From DASXMX01 sp036495445 (lineage in GTDB: Bacteria > Planctomycetota > Phycisphaerae > Tepidisphaerales > Tepidisphaeraceae), in assembly GCA_036495445.1 (NCBI GenBank), contig DASXMX010000276.1, positions 1 through 5,859 of the forward strand: 5,859 nucleotides of DNA, given 5' to 3'. The translations under genes were made by a program, and so were the position numbers. Position 1 is the first letter of the stretch; each line of letters opens with the position of its first letter. The notes under the pieces were generated by a model. That model saw only the letters and a list, made by a program, of their open reading frames with translations. It had not been told where the DNA came from and ran no database searches. Positions 1 through 5,709 of this stretch are shown here, piece after piece.

Positions 1-100
1 CGATGGCGTCGAGGCGATCCTCGCCCTGCGCGGGCTATGGCTCAGCCAGGACGATCGCTGGCAAAAGTACTGGGAAAACCGCAGCGCGATTGTCAATTAA
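1..100 (+). CDS. 3' end of a gene, possibly an ISKra4-like transposase (partial)
   Basis: An open frame enters from the left edge (first full codon at position 2) and stops with TAA at 98-100, leaving 32 C-terminal residues. The segment contains AILALRGLWLS followed by DDRWQKYW. A hydrophobic AxLxLR helix followed by a short D/R/W/YW tail resembles the C-terminus of ISKra4-type transposases as I remember them, but 32 residues cannot prove a family. Codon use is normal for the window and the frame reads as real protein, so coding is more certain than identity. No start, catalytic residues or terminal inverted repeat are visible, and no clear terminator follows. If it is a transposase, the element's right end should lie within about 100 bp downstream. 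Confidence 0.5.
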   Translation, partial: DGVEAILALRGLWLSQDDRWQKYWENRSAIVN

Positions 101-179
101 CCGGGCGCGCCCTGTGTGGCGCACCCCCGCCAGTCTGCCGAACGCGTATACTCGCCGTCCGCCTTGACTTGGGAGCCCA

Positions 180-896
180 ATGCCGCGTCCATCGGAACCT
201 GCCGCGCCCTCGGTGCCTCCGGGGAGATCCCAAATCCCGCTCTGGATCACGATTCCCTTCACGCTCTATGCCGGCGTGCTCGTGCCGATCTATTGGCGCG
301 ACTACGGCCCGGCCAACTTCCTCTGGTTCTGCGACATGGGGATGCTGATGACCCTCGCGGGCCTGTGGCTCAACAGCCCGCTGCTGATCAGCATCGAGGC
401 GATCGCGTTAGCGCTGCCTCAGACTGTTTGGATCGTCGATTTTGTCTCCGGCGGGCGACTGATCGGCATCTCACACTACATGTTCGAGTCCGGCATTCCC
501 CTGTTTACGCGGTTGATCTCGACGTTCCACATCTGGCTGCCGATCCTGCTGGTTTGGCTGATCTGGCAAATCGGATACGACCGCCGGGCGGTCTGGATCC
601 AAAGCATCATCGCGGCGGCGGTGCTGATCGCCAGCTACCTGTTGAGCGATCCCCGGCATCCGCCGACCGGGTACCCCGATGTCGCGGTGAACGTCAACCG
701 GGTCTACGGCGTCCACACGACCGACGTCCAGCATTGGATGCCGCCGCTGGCGTTTCTCGCGCTGCATATCCTGTTCTGGCCGCTTTGCGTCTACCTGCCG
801 ACGCACCTGATCTTCCGCAAGGCCTTCCGTGAGCCGGCACACGGGTCCGATTCGTCCCCTGCAACGATTGCACCGCAAGTCGTCGGCGAGCGATAA
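180..896 (+). CDS. Multi-pass membrane protein of unknown function
   Basis: This 238-residue protein has about six hydrophobic segments, near residues 20-38, 46-63, 66-90, 108-130, 137-155 and 186-210, so it is very probably an integral inner-membrane protein. The first 18 residues are Pro/Ser-rich and polar, without a signal peptide. Distinctive stretches are LWFCDMGML, FTRLISTFHIWLP, GYDRRAVW, the loop NVNRVYG, and PLCVYLPTHLIF just before the basic C-terminal tail. This pattern matches a hypothetical membrane protein I recall from planctomycetes and other bacteria; no function is known to me. The ATG at 180 is the first start after an in-frame TGA at 165-167, and GGGAG (171-175) sits 4 nt upstream, a rather short spacing. 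The next gene starts 73 bp downstream on the same strand, so co-transcription is possible. Confidence 0.85.
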   Translation: MPRPSEPAAPSVPPGRSQIPLWITIPFTLYAGVLVPIYWRDYGPANFLWFCDMGMLMTLAGLWLNSPLLISIEAIALALPQTVWIVDFVSGGRLIGISHYMFESGIPLFTRLISTFHIWLPILLVWLIWQIGYDRRAVWIQSIIAAAVLIASYLLSDPRHPPTGYPDVAVNVNRVYGVHTTDVQHWMPPLAFLALHILFWPLCVYLPTHLIFRKAFREPAHGSDSSPATIAPQVVGER

Positions 897-969
897 TGTC
901 TTGGAGAACGACGCTGTCGACGAAGGCGTACCGCTATTTGGACGACGGGGGGCAACGAGGTGGCCGCGC

Positions 970-1263
970 ATGGGCAACGCGATGTGGTGGTTGATCGTCT
1001 TGGTTGGCCTGGTGCTGGCCGGCTTTGTTGCCGTGGCGCAGGTCAAGAAGCGGCTGATGCGCACCGATGACAGTCCGGGAAGCGGATTCACACTGTCCGA
1101 CCTCCGCCGGCTGCACCGGGAAGGGAAGATGACGGACGAGGAGTTCGAAAAGGCCAAGCAGATCATCGTTGCCGGCGCCAAACGGGCGGCGGAACGACAG
1201 GCGGCCGCGGCGCAGGGCAAGAAATCGCCGGCCGAGCGCGGCACCGATCCGCGGCTCGGGTAA
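970..1263 (+). CDS. Small membrane-anchored protein with SHOCT-like C-terminal segment
   Basis: This is a 97-residue protein. Residues 5-24 form one hydrophobic helix (WWLIVLVGLVLAGFVAV) followed by KKR, suggesting a single anchor with the rest in the cytoplasm. Residues 41-68 contain LRRLHREGKMTDEEFEKAK, which fits the SHOCT pattern (short helix, then G-x-(I/M)-T/S-x-E-E-F/Y-x-x-x-K). SHOCT segments often sit at the C-termini of membrane or stress-related proteins and are thought to mediate oligomerisation; the role here is unknown. The tail (residues 69-97) is Ala/Arg/Lys-rich and probably disordered. The frame is open back to an ATG at 829 inside the preceding gene. I prefer the ATG at 970 because GAGG (957-960) lies 9 nt upstream and the protein then begins directly with the anchor. 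An ATG at 982 is possible but has no ribosome binding site. Confidence 0.75.
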   Translation: MGNAMWWLIVLVGLVLAGFVAVAQVKKRLMRTDDSPGSGFTLSDLRRLHREGKMTDEEFEKAKQIIVAGAKRAAERQAAAAQGKKSPAERGTDPRLG

Positions 1264-1518
1264 GCGGTCGCATCCCTCGTTTCGCAAGGGTATCGGACGT
1301 GGCAGTTTATCGTCCGCTCCTGAGCCCGCCTGTTCGCGATTTTCCCTTTTTCTTTTGTTCCGGATGCCGAGTAAGATGACGAACGACCCCGGCGGAATTT
1401 GACTCGCGCTAATCCTGGCGCAAGACGGCGATAAACATGGGTTGGGAACGGGTTAAGTCCGCGGCGGGGGCTGTTCGATAAGTGGTGGAACGGATCGGAC
1501 CAGGAAGGTTGAGACTCG

Positions 1519-2883
1519 ATGGCTAATACGAATCGTCCCGGCGGTAGCGGTGGCGGGCAAAACCCGCCCGGCAGCGGTGGCAACACCCCTCCGGGCGGCG
1601 GGTTCCGCGGCCGCCGCGTGACCACCTGCAGCTTCTGCGGCAAGTCCTCCCGCGACGTCGGGCCGATGGTCGAGGGGCCCAGCGACGTTTACATCTGCGC
1701 CAACTGTGTCGATCTGGCCCACAACATCATCCGCCAGGAGAAGCGCAAACTCAGCAGCGCCGCCGCACCCTCGTTCGGCTCGATTCCGAGCCCGAGGCAG
1801 ATCCACGAGTTCCTCGACGCCTACGTCGTCGGCCAGCAGTACGCGAAGAAGGCGCTGTCGGTCGCGGTGCACAACCACTACAAGCGGCTGACCACCACGG
1901 CCGAAAACAATGACGAGAACGCCCAGCCGACGCCGGGCGGCGACGTCGAGATCGACAAGAGCAACGTCCTGCTTATCGGCCCCACCGGCAGCGGCAAGAC
2001 GCTGCTTGCCAAGACGCTCGCCCGCGTGCTCAACGTCCCGTTCGCGATCGGCGACGCGACCACGCTCACCGAAGCCGGCTACGTCGGCGAGGACGTTGAG
2101 AACATCCTCCTCAAGCTCCTGCAGAACGCCGACTACGACCTCGAAGCCGCCCAGCGCGGGATCATCTACATCGACGAGATCGACAAGATCGGCAAGACCA
2201 GCGGCAACGTCTCGATCACCCGCGACGTCAGCGGCGAGGGCGTGCAGCAGGCGCTGTTGAAGATGCTCGAGGGCACGATCGCGAACATCCCGCCGCAGGG
2301 CGGCCGCAAGCACCCCGAGCAGCAGTACATTCAGATGGACACGACGCAGATCCTGTTCATCTGCGGCGGCACGTTCGTCGGGCTCGACGACATCATCCGC
2401 AAGCGGCTGGGCAAGCGGCAGATCGGGTTTAACTCCGAGAGCGAGGCCGCCGAGACGGCGTCCGAGCGGTCGCACATCCTCTCGCAGGTGCAGCCCGAGG
2501 ACCTGGTTGAGTTCGGGATGATCCCCGAATTCGTCGGCCGCCTTCCCCTCACCGCGACGCTGGAGCCGCTGGACGTCGACACGCTGATCAACATCCTCAC
2601 CGAGCCGAAGAACGCGCTGGTGAAGCAATACCAGAAGTTCTTCCGGCTGGAGAACGCCGACCTGGAGTTCACGCGGGGCGCGCTGGAGCTGATCGCAGAG
2701 CGGGCCTTGAAGCGCGACACGGGCGCCCGGGCGCTGCGGGCCGTGTGCGAGGAGATCATGCTCGACCTGATGTACGGGCTGCCGGAGCAACAGGGCGGGA
2801 AGTACGTCATCACCGAGGACATCGTCGAGGGGCGACGGAGCCTGTTCGAGCTGAAGCCCGAGCGACGCAAAGAATCGGCGTAA
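1519..2883 (+). CDS. clpX: ATP-dependent Clp protease ATP-binding subunit ClpX
   Basis: ClpX is a hexameric AAA+ unfoldase that recognises tagged or damaged cytoplasmic proteins and threads them into ClpP. The 454 residues carry the full motif set. A zinc domain has Cys37, Cys40, Cys60 and Cys63. The AAA+ core has Walker A GPTGSGKT (154-161), pore-1 loop GYVG (187-190), Walker B IIYIDE (215-220), RKH loop (263-265), the ClpP-docking IGF tripeptide (302-304), a likely arginine finger R341 in FVGRLP, and sensor-2 GAR (R404). The docking loop implies a ClpP partner encoded elsewhere, since no clpP or tig adjoins. The ATG at 1519 is the first start after an in-frame TGA (1510-1512), with GGAAGG (1503-1508) 10 nt upstream. 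An unusual Gly/Pro/Asn-rich tail of about 30 residues precedes the zinc domain, making the protein about 30 residues longer than E. coli ClpX. No convincing promoter was found in 1264-1518. Confidence 0.98.
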   Translation: MANTNRPGGSGGGQNPPGSGGNTPPGGGFRGRRVTTCSFCGKSSRDVGPMVEGPSDVYICANCVDLAHNIIRQEKRKLSSAAAPSFGSIPSPRQIHEFLDAYVVGQQYAKKALSVAVHNHYKRLTTTAENNDENAQPTPGGDVEIDKSNVLLIGPTGSGKTLLAKTLARVLNVPFAIGDATTLTEAGYVGEDVENILLKLLQNADYDLEAAQRGIIYIDEIDKIGKTSGNVSITRDVSGEGVQQALLKMLEGTIANIPPQGGRKHPEQQYIQMDTTQILFICGGTFVGLDDIIRKRLGKRQIGFNSESEAAETASERSHILSQVQPEDLVEFGMIPEFVGRLPLTATLEPLDVDTLINILTEPKNALVKQYQKFFRLENADLEFTRGALELIAERALKRDTGARALRAVCEEIMLDLMYGLPEQQGGKYVITEDIVEGRRSLFELKPERRKESA

Positions 2884-2893
2884 GCAACACACC

Positions 2894-2938
2894 CAAGAGA
2901 GACTCACGGGCGGCCCAACCGGGCCGCCCGTTCTCTTG
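2894..2938 (+). terminator. Strong hairpin terminator downstream of clpX
   Basis: A perfect 10-bp GC stem, CGGGCGGCCC (2907-2916) with GGGCCGCCCG (2921-2930), closes an AACC loop 11 bp from the stem base to the clpX neighbourhood (stop at 2881-2883, 23 bp before the inner stem). A second, outer 7-bp stem pairs CAAGAGA (2894-2900) with TCTCTTG (2932-2938), leaving GACTCA unpaired on the left and one T on the right. The 3' flank TTCTCTT is pyrimidine-rich rather than a clean T-run, so the hairpin could also serve mainly as a 3'-end stabiliser. Its place between converging genes supports a transcript-end role. Confidence 0.7.
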
Positions 2939-2964
2939 CGCTGATTCCGATTCGGGTGCAGCCC

Positions 2965-3061
2965 GTGACACGGGTTTTCAACCCGTGCAGGCGGCGCGGA
3001 CCGACAAAAATCGCTCGCTCGCGATTCCGGATCTCCCGCACGGGTTGGAAACCCGTGTCAC
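2965..3061. repeat. 97-bp inverted-repeat element with palindromic arms (REP/MITE-like)
   Basis: Two 24-bp arms, at 2965-2988 and 3038-3061, are reverse complements of each other with a single mismatch. Each arm is itself a hairpin, CACGGGTT-3 nt-AACCCGTG (2969-2987 and 3039-3057). The 49-bp centre contains another small hairpin, AATCGC...GCGATT (3010-3027). The whole can therefore fold as one long stem or as several short ones. The arrangement resembles paired REP sequences or a tiny non-autonomous element. It lies in the gap between convergent clpX and trpS, a typical site for REP elements. There is no ORF inside and no clear target-site duplication. Confidence 0.75.
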
Positions 3062-3129
3062 AAAAGCCGCTAAGCACGAGTGGGAAGCCTGCACCACAAC
3101 GGGCGCCCTTACACCAACGTCAATCCGCT

Positions 3130-4224
3130 CTATTCGATCGCCAGCGTGCGCCGGAAGTAATCCTGCTTCATCGCCTGCTTGGCGAGTTGCAGCGTCTCCT
3201 CCGCGACGAGGTTCGCCCGCCGCGTCCCCTCGCGGAGCAAGTCCAGCACGTTGTCCGGGTTCGCCTCGAACTGCTTGCGCCGCTGGCGGATCGGTTCCAG
3301 AAGCGTGTTCAGCACCTCGACGAGCCGCCGCTTGATCGCGACGTCGCCGACCTTGCCGTTCTTGTACGCCTCCCGCTGCTCGTCCACCCAAGCCTTGTCG
3401 GGATTGAACGTTTCGTGGAAAGCCCACAGCGGGTTCTTGGTTGGATCCGTTTCTCCGGGATCCGTCGCGCGAACACGTTTGGGATCCGTGTACATCCCCA
3501 TGACCTTCTTCTGCACCGTGTCGGCGTCGTCGGAAAGGAAGATCGCGTTGTTGAGCGACTTGCTCATCTTGAGCAGTTCGCCGCTCGGCCCTGGCGGCCC
3601 CAGGCCCACCAGGCGGCGCACCCGGCCGAGCTTCGGCTCGATCACCGGGAACAGGCCGCCGGCCTTGAGGTAGTCCTTGTCTTCCGCGTGCGGGTCGACG
3701 CCGCAGTACATCTGGTCGAATCGGCGGGCGACCTCGCGCGTCAGCTCCAGGTGCGGGAGCTGGTCCTCCCCCACCGGCACCATCACCGGGCGAAATGCCA
3801 GGATGTCCGCCACCTGACCCACCGCGTACATCGGGAAGCCGAACGGGTAGTTCTCGCCCAGTTCCTTGTCGCGGATCTCGTCCTTGAGCGTCGGGTTCCG
3901 CATCACACGGTTGAACGGGACGAGCATCGCGAAGAAGAACGTCAGCTCGTCGATCGCCGGCACTTCGCTCTGGATGAAGATCGTCGCCTTGTTCGGATCG
4001 ATCCCGGCGGCCAGGTAATCCGTCGCGATGTCGATGACACTCTGCCTGATCTCCGCCGGTCGATCCGCACGCGTCGTGAACGCGTGCTTGTTGGCGATCA
4101 GGAAGTAGCAGTCGTAATCATCCTGCAACGCCAGCCGGTTCTCGACGCTGCCGACGTAATGGCCCAGATGAAGCTTTCCCGTCGGCGTGTCGCCGGTGAG
4201 GATGCGGGGTTTGTCCTTGGTCAT
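3130..4224 (-). CDS. trpS: Tryptophanyl-tRNA synthetase
   Basis: TrpRS is a class Ic aminoacyl-tRNA synthetase that charges tRNA-Trp with tryptophan using ATP, in the cytoplasm. The 364 residues have the class I signature HLGH (19-22) within TPTGKLHLGHYVG, and KMSKS (219-223). The segment MYAVGQVADIL (132-142) is the expected tryptophan-pocket helix, with Asp140 the likely indole-NH contact. VPVGEDQ (149-155) is the conserved dimer-region loop. The sequence is closest to the PTGKLHxGHYVGS group seen in Streptococcus and other bacteria. A short Gly/Pro-rich stretch (GLGPPGPSGELL) just before KMSKS is slightly longer than in compact homologues. ATG at 4224 has a GAAGGA (4228-4233) very close, about 3-4 nt away. 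A 20-codon ORF overlaps this start by ATGA. The gene converges on clpX and lies 114 bp downstream of the nuclease-like gene on the same strand. Confidence 0.97.
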   Translation of the reverse strand: MTKDKPRILTGDTPTGKLHLGHYVGSVENRLALQDDYDCYFLIANKHAFTTRADRPAEIRQSVIDIATDYLAAGIDPNKATIFIQSEVPAIDELTFFFAMLVPFNRVMRNPTLKDEIRDKELGENYPFGFPMYAVGQVADILAFRPVMVPVGEDQLPHLELTREVARRFDQMYCGVDPHAEDKDYLKAGGLFPVIEPKLGRVRRLVGLGPPGPSGELLKMSKSLNNAIFLSDDADTVQKKVMGMYTDPKRVRATDPGETDPTKNPLWAFHETFNPDKAWVDEQREAYKNGKVGDVAIKRRLVEVLNTLLEPIRQRRKQFEANPDNVLDLLREGTRRANLVAEETLQLAKQAMKQDYFRRTLAIE

Positions 4225-4251
4225 TGGTCCTTCGTCACTCTTGGAGGCAGG

Positions 4252-4280
4252 GTTTTCGGCCGGTCGGAGTTGATTGTCAA
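4252..4280 (-). promoter_or_regulatory. Candidate sigma-70-type promoter for trpS
   Basis: On the minus strand a perfect -35 box TTGACA (4280-4275) is followed, after exactly 17 bp, by GAAAAC (4257-4252), which matches the TATAAT consensus at three of six positions. Transcription would begin near 4245 and give a leader of about 20 nt before the trpS ATG at 4224. The strong -35 and ideal spacing favour it and the poor -10 counts against it. The same start would exclude most of the overlapping 20-codon leader ORF, so the two ideas compete. Confidence 0.35.
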
Positions 4281-4296
4281 CATGGGAGGCGGTTCG

Positions 4297-4313
4297 GCAC
4301 GGGTTGAAAACCC
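4297..4313. repeat. Partial third copy of the palindromic repeat arm
   Basis: The 17 bp GCACGGGTTGAAAACCC equal the first 17 positions of the 24-bp arm consensus in the clpX-trpS gap, in the orientation of the right arm (3038-3061), and match exactly the reverse complement of the left arm. The remaining GTGTCAC is replaced by CTCCCC. The core still forms GGGTT-GAA-AACCC. It is enclosed by GGGAGG (4284-4289) and CCTCCC (4313-4318), which could pair to make an outer stem. It lies between the nuclease-like gene's stop and trpS, so it might act as a transcript end for the former, though no T-run is present. Confidence 0.55.
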
Positions 4314-4338
4314 CTCCCCAAAGGTGCGTCGCAACCGG

Positions 4339-4971
4339 TCACAACGTATTCACCCAAGCCCGAAACTCCCGCAGTACTTTCGACTGGCGTTCGGAAGCGA
4401 GTCGGAGGACGAACTGCTGAAACTGAGCCATCGGCAGGAAGGGAAAGATGGCACTCGATTTGGCCGGATGGTATTTGCCCTTGCGAAGCCGGAGGACGTT
4501 CAACCGCTTACCGTCGAACCGCCAGAGTTCCGGGACACCTAACGAGGCGTAAATGGGTTGCTTCGGAACCGACGTTCGCGTGATGTCGATCTCGACCACC
4601 AGGTCCGGGGGCGGGTCGACCGTCAGATCGATCTCGTGCTTCTCGCGGACGTCGTCCGCATGCTGAACGTAATAGCACTCGTCCGGCTCAAGCCCTCTGT
4701 CCAGATCTTCGCGGCGAAATGTCGATGATCCGAGCGAATCCACCTCGATGTCGCGTTCCTCGCACATCGCCTCGATCAGGCGGCCGTATCGGGTCTTCCA
4801 TCGTTCGTGATACGGGAGCGGCGCCATCATTTCCAAGGTCCCCCGGTCATAAGTCACCCGGATCGGTCGATCCTGCAAGTCGCGAAGGATTTGCTCGTAC
4901 GTTTCCCACGAGACTCCGTCCAGCACGATGTGCTGCTGCCCGGCCAGTGAGATGGGATGGGTCGTCGTCAC
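4339..4971 (-). CDS. Uma2 family (DUF820) PD-(D/E)XK nuclease-like protein
   Basis: These 210 residues fit the Uma2/DUF820 family, small proteins with the restriction-endonuclease fold whose biological role is unsettled. Family landmarks appear in order: GTLEMMAPLPYHE (44-56), LEPDECYYVQ (94-103), PPDLVVEIDI (121-130) and IYASLGVPELWRFDG (140-154). The likely metal-binding core is Asp123 and Glu127, with Asp97 and Lys137 as supporting candidates, so the active site looks intact. The family is heavily expanded in cyanobacteria and planctomycetes, usually as scattered single genes like this one. The start is a GTG at 4971-4969, three codons after an in-frame TAG (4980-4978). No Shine-Dalgarno sequence is visible upstream, suggesting weak or leaderless translation. 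No partner antitoxin, methylase or mobile-element gene adjoins it. Confidence 0.88.
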   Translation of the reverse strand: MTTTHPISLAGQQHIVLDGVSWETYEQILRDLQDRPIRVTYDRGTLEMMAPLPYHERWKTRYGRLIEAMCEERDIEVDSLGSSTFRREDLDRGLEPDECYYVQHADDVREKHEIDLTVDPPPDLVVEIDITRTSVPKQPIYASLGVPELWRFDGKRLNVLRLRKGKYHPAKSSAIFPFLPMAQFQQFVLRLASERQSKVLREFRAWVNTL

Positions 4972-5068
4972 GCACGTCTATCGTAGCCAGGGCCGATGCA
5001 CTTCCCAAGTCGCGCGCCGGAACCTCCGCGTGAGGTGGCACAGGCCAAGTCGCGGAGAGGCTTGGCAA

Positions 5069-5089
5069 GGGACTAGGGACCGAGGACAA
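5069..5089. repeat. Degenerate heptamer tandem repeat (about three units)
   Basis: GGGACTA, GGGACCG and AGGACAA follow one another without gap, each a variant of a 7-bp GGGAC-type unit, and the following AGGGCAT may be a fourth decayed unit. Short heptamer arrays are known in intergenic DNA of cyanobacteria and other GC-rich bacteria. With only three imperfect units, chance is possible. Confidence 0.3.
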
Positions 5090-5101
5090 AGGGCATGGCT
5101 C

Positions 5102-5151
5102 AAAAACCAGCAGGCCCCCGCCGCGAGTCGCGAACTTGCGGCGGGGGCCTG
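5102..5151 (-). terminator. Strong minus-strand intrinsic terminator-like hairpin
   Basis: A perfect 14-bp stem pairs CAGGCCCCCGCCGC (5111-5124) with GCGGCGGGGGCCTG (5138-5151) around a 13-nt loop. On the minus strand the stem is followed by CTGG and then TTTTT (5106-5102), the expected layout of a factor-independent terminator. On the plus strand no T-run follows. It would stop a transcript coming from the right, yet no minus-strand protein gene is evident between here and the window edge, and it lies about 130 bp upstream of the nuclease-like gene, insulating that gene from read-through. Confidence 0.7.
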
Positions 5152-5271
5152 ATGCTTGGGCGGGGGTGAGCCCGCCGGGGCGTTCTGGTATCGGACCGAT
5201 TCTGTCGGCAACCTTGCTCCCGGGCCTGGGCCCGCCTCGGTCCGCTCAGCGCGGCGCATGCGGTGAAGCAC

Positions 5272-5552
5272 GCGGATCGCACAGACGGTCGGCCGCGACC
5301 GTATCCGCCGCGGCCGCCACCCAACGGGGTGGCTTGGCGGTTTCCCGACTGGACGGCCGTGGGCTTTCGCGTCGAGCCGGTTCACGCCCCGATTAGAGGG
5401 CGGGAATCGGATCGCGGGAGGCGAACCTCCCGTTCCCGGACCCTGTTCCTAGGATCGCGCGTCGCTCGCCTGCCGTTGCCGGCCGGCTTACGTCGCGCTG
5501 GGTCCGGCGTGCCGCGGTGTCGAGGGTCTCTCACCCCGCGGTGCGGCACGCC
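5272..5552. other. Cluster of stable inverted repeats, possible structured RNA
   Basis: Four substantial stem-loops lie within 281 bp. First: GCGGAT/ATCCGC (5272-5277, 5303-5308) enclosing ACGGTCG-GCCG-CGACCGT (5285-5302). Second: CCACCC-AACG-GGGTGG (5317-5332). Third: CGGGAA/TTCCCG (5401-5406, 5433-5438) enclosing CGGGAGG-CGAA-CCTCCCG (5415-5432). Fourth: GGCGTGCCGC/GCGGCACGCC (5506-5515, 5543-5552), a perfect 10-bp stem with its own inner hairpin GGTG..CACC (5516-5535). In addition CCGGACCC (5436-5443) can pair with GGGTCCGG (5500-5507), which would join the third and fourth stems. GC-rich DNA makes chance stems likely, so a functional RNA is only a hypothesis. I see no RNase P, tmRNA, SRP RNA or tRNA signature. 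Confidence 0.25.
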
Positions 5553-5687
5553 ACTGGCGGCGACAATAACCCCGATTGCCTCTTGGGCGTTTTCGCGCCC
5601 GAGTGTGGGGTGGCCCTGTCGCTGGCCGCCGGCCCCGGCCGTGCCCGCCATTGCTTGCTTCGCACGGCTGTTTCAAGTTCGAGGCCG

Positions 5688-5709
5688 GGCTCCGTATCAG
5701 GAGCCTTTT
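5688..5709 (+). terminator. Small plus-strand terminator-like hairpin
   Basis: GGCTCC (5688-5693) and GGAGCC (5700-5705) form a 6-bp stem around GTATCA, directly followed by TTTT (5706-5709). The stem is short for a terminator but the T-run abuts it correctly. It would end a plus-strand transcript crossing the inverted-repeat cluster, for which no protein gene is visible. Confidence 0.4.

Noticed and set aside
829..969. Longer start for the SHOCT-like gene at 829
   Set aside because: It would overlap the membrane-protein gene by 68 bp and add a hydrophilic stretch before the membrane helix. The ATG at 970 has a properly spaced GAGG.
1399..1435. Promoter or CIRCE-like heat-shock operator upstream of clpX
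   Set aside because: TTGACT at 1399-1404 has no acceptable -10 box at 16-18 bp, and the GCGC...GCGC inverted repeat nearby does not match the CIRCE arms.
471..1643. 390-residue minus-strand open frame over the two small genes and the clpX start
   Set aside because: It runs across three unrelated plus-strand units and an intergenic gap, with no recognisable domain. The plus-strand genes have better starts and protein-like composition.
1453..2907. 484-residue minus-strand open frame opposite clpX
   Set aside because: It mirrors clpX almost exactly. The translation is Asp/Arg/Val/Leu-rich low-complexity protein, and GC-rich third positions explain the lack of stops.
2965..3061. CRISPR array
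   Set aside because: Only two arms are present, in inverted rather than direct orientation, with no regular spacers and no cas genes.
2956..4542. 528-residue plus-strand open frame across the trpS gene and the start of the nuclease-like gene's antisense
   Set aside because: It is antisense to well-identified trpS and part of the Uma2 gene. Its translation is rich in Arg, His, Leu and Val without any domain, as expected of the reverse strand of GC-rich coding DNA.
5100..5385. Minus-strand frames over the terminator and hairpins (74 and 135 residues)
   Set aside because: They read through the strong terminator stem and have no domain. GGGRGGYGRGR in one of them looks like an RNA-binding-protein tail but is followed by nonsense-like sequence and lacks a good start.
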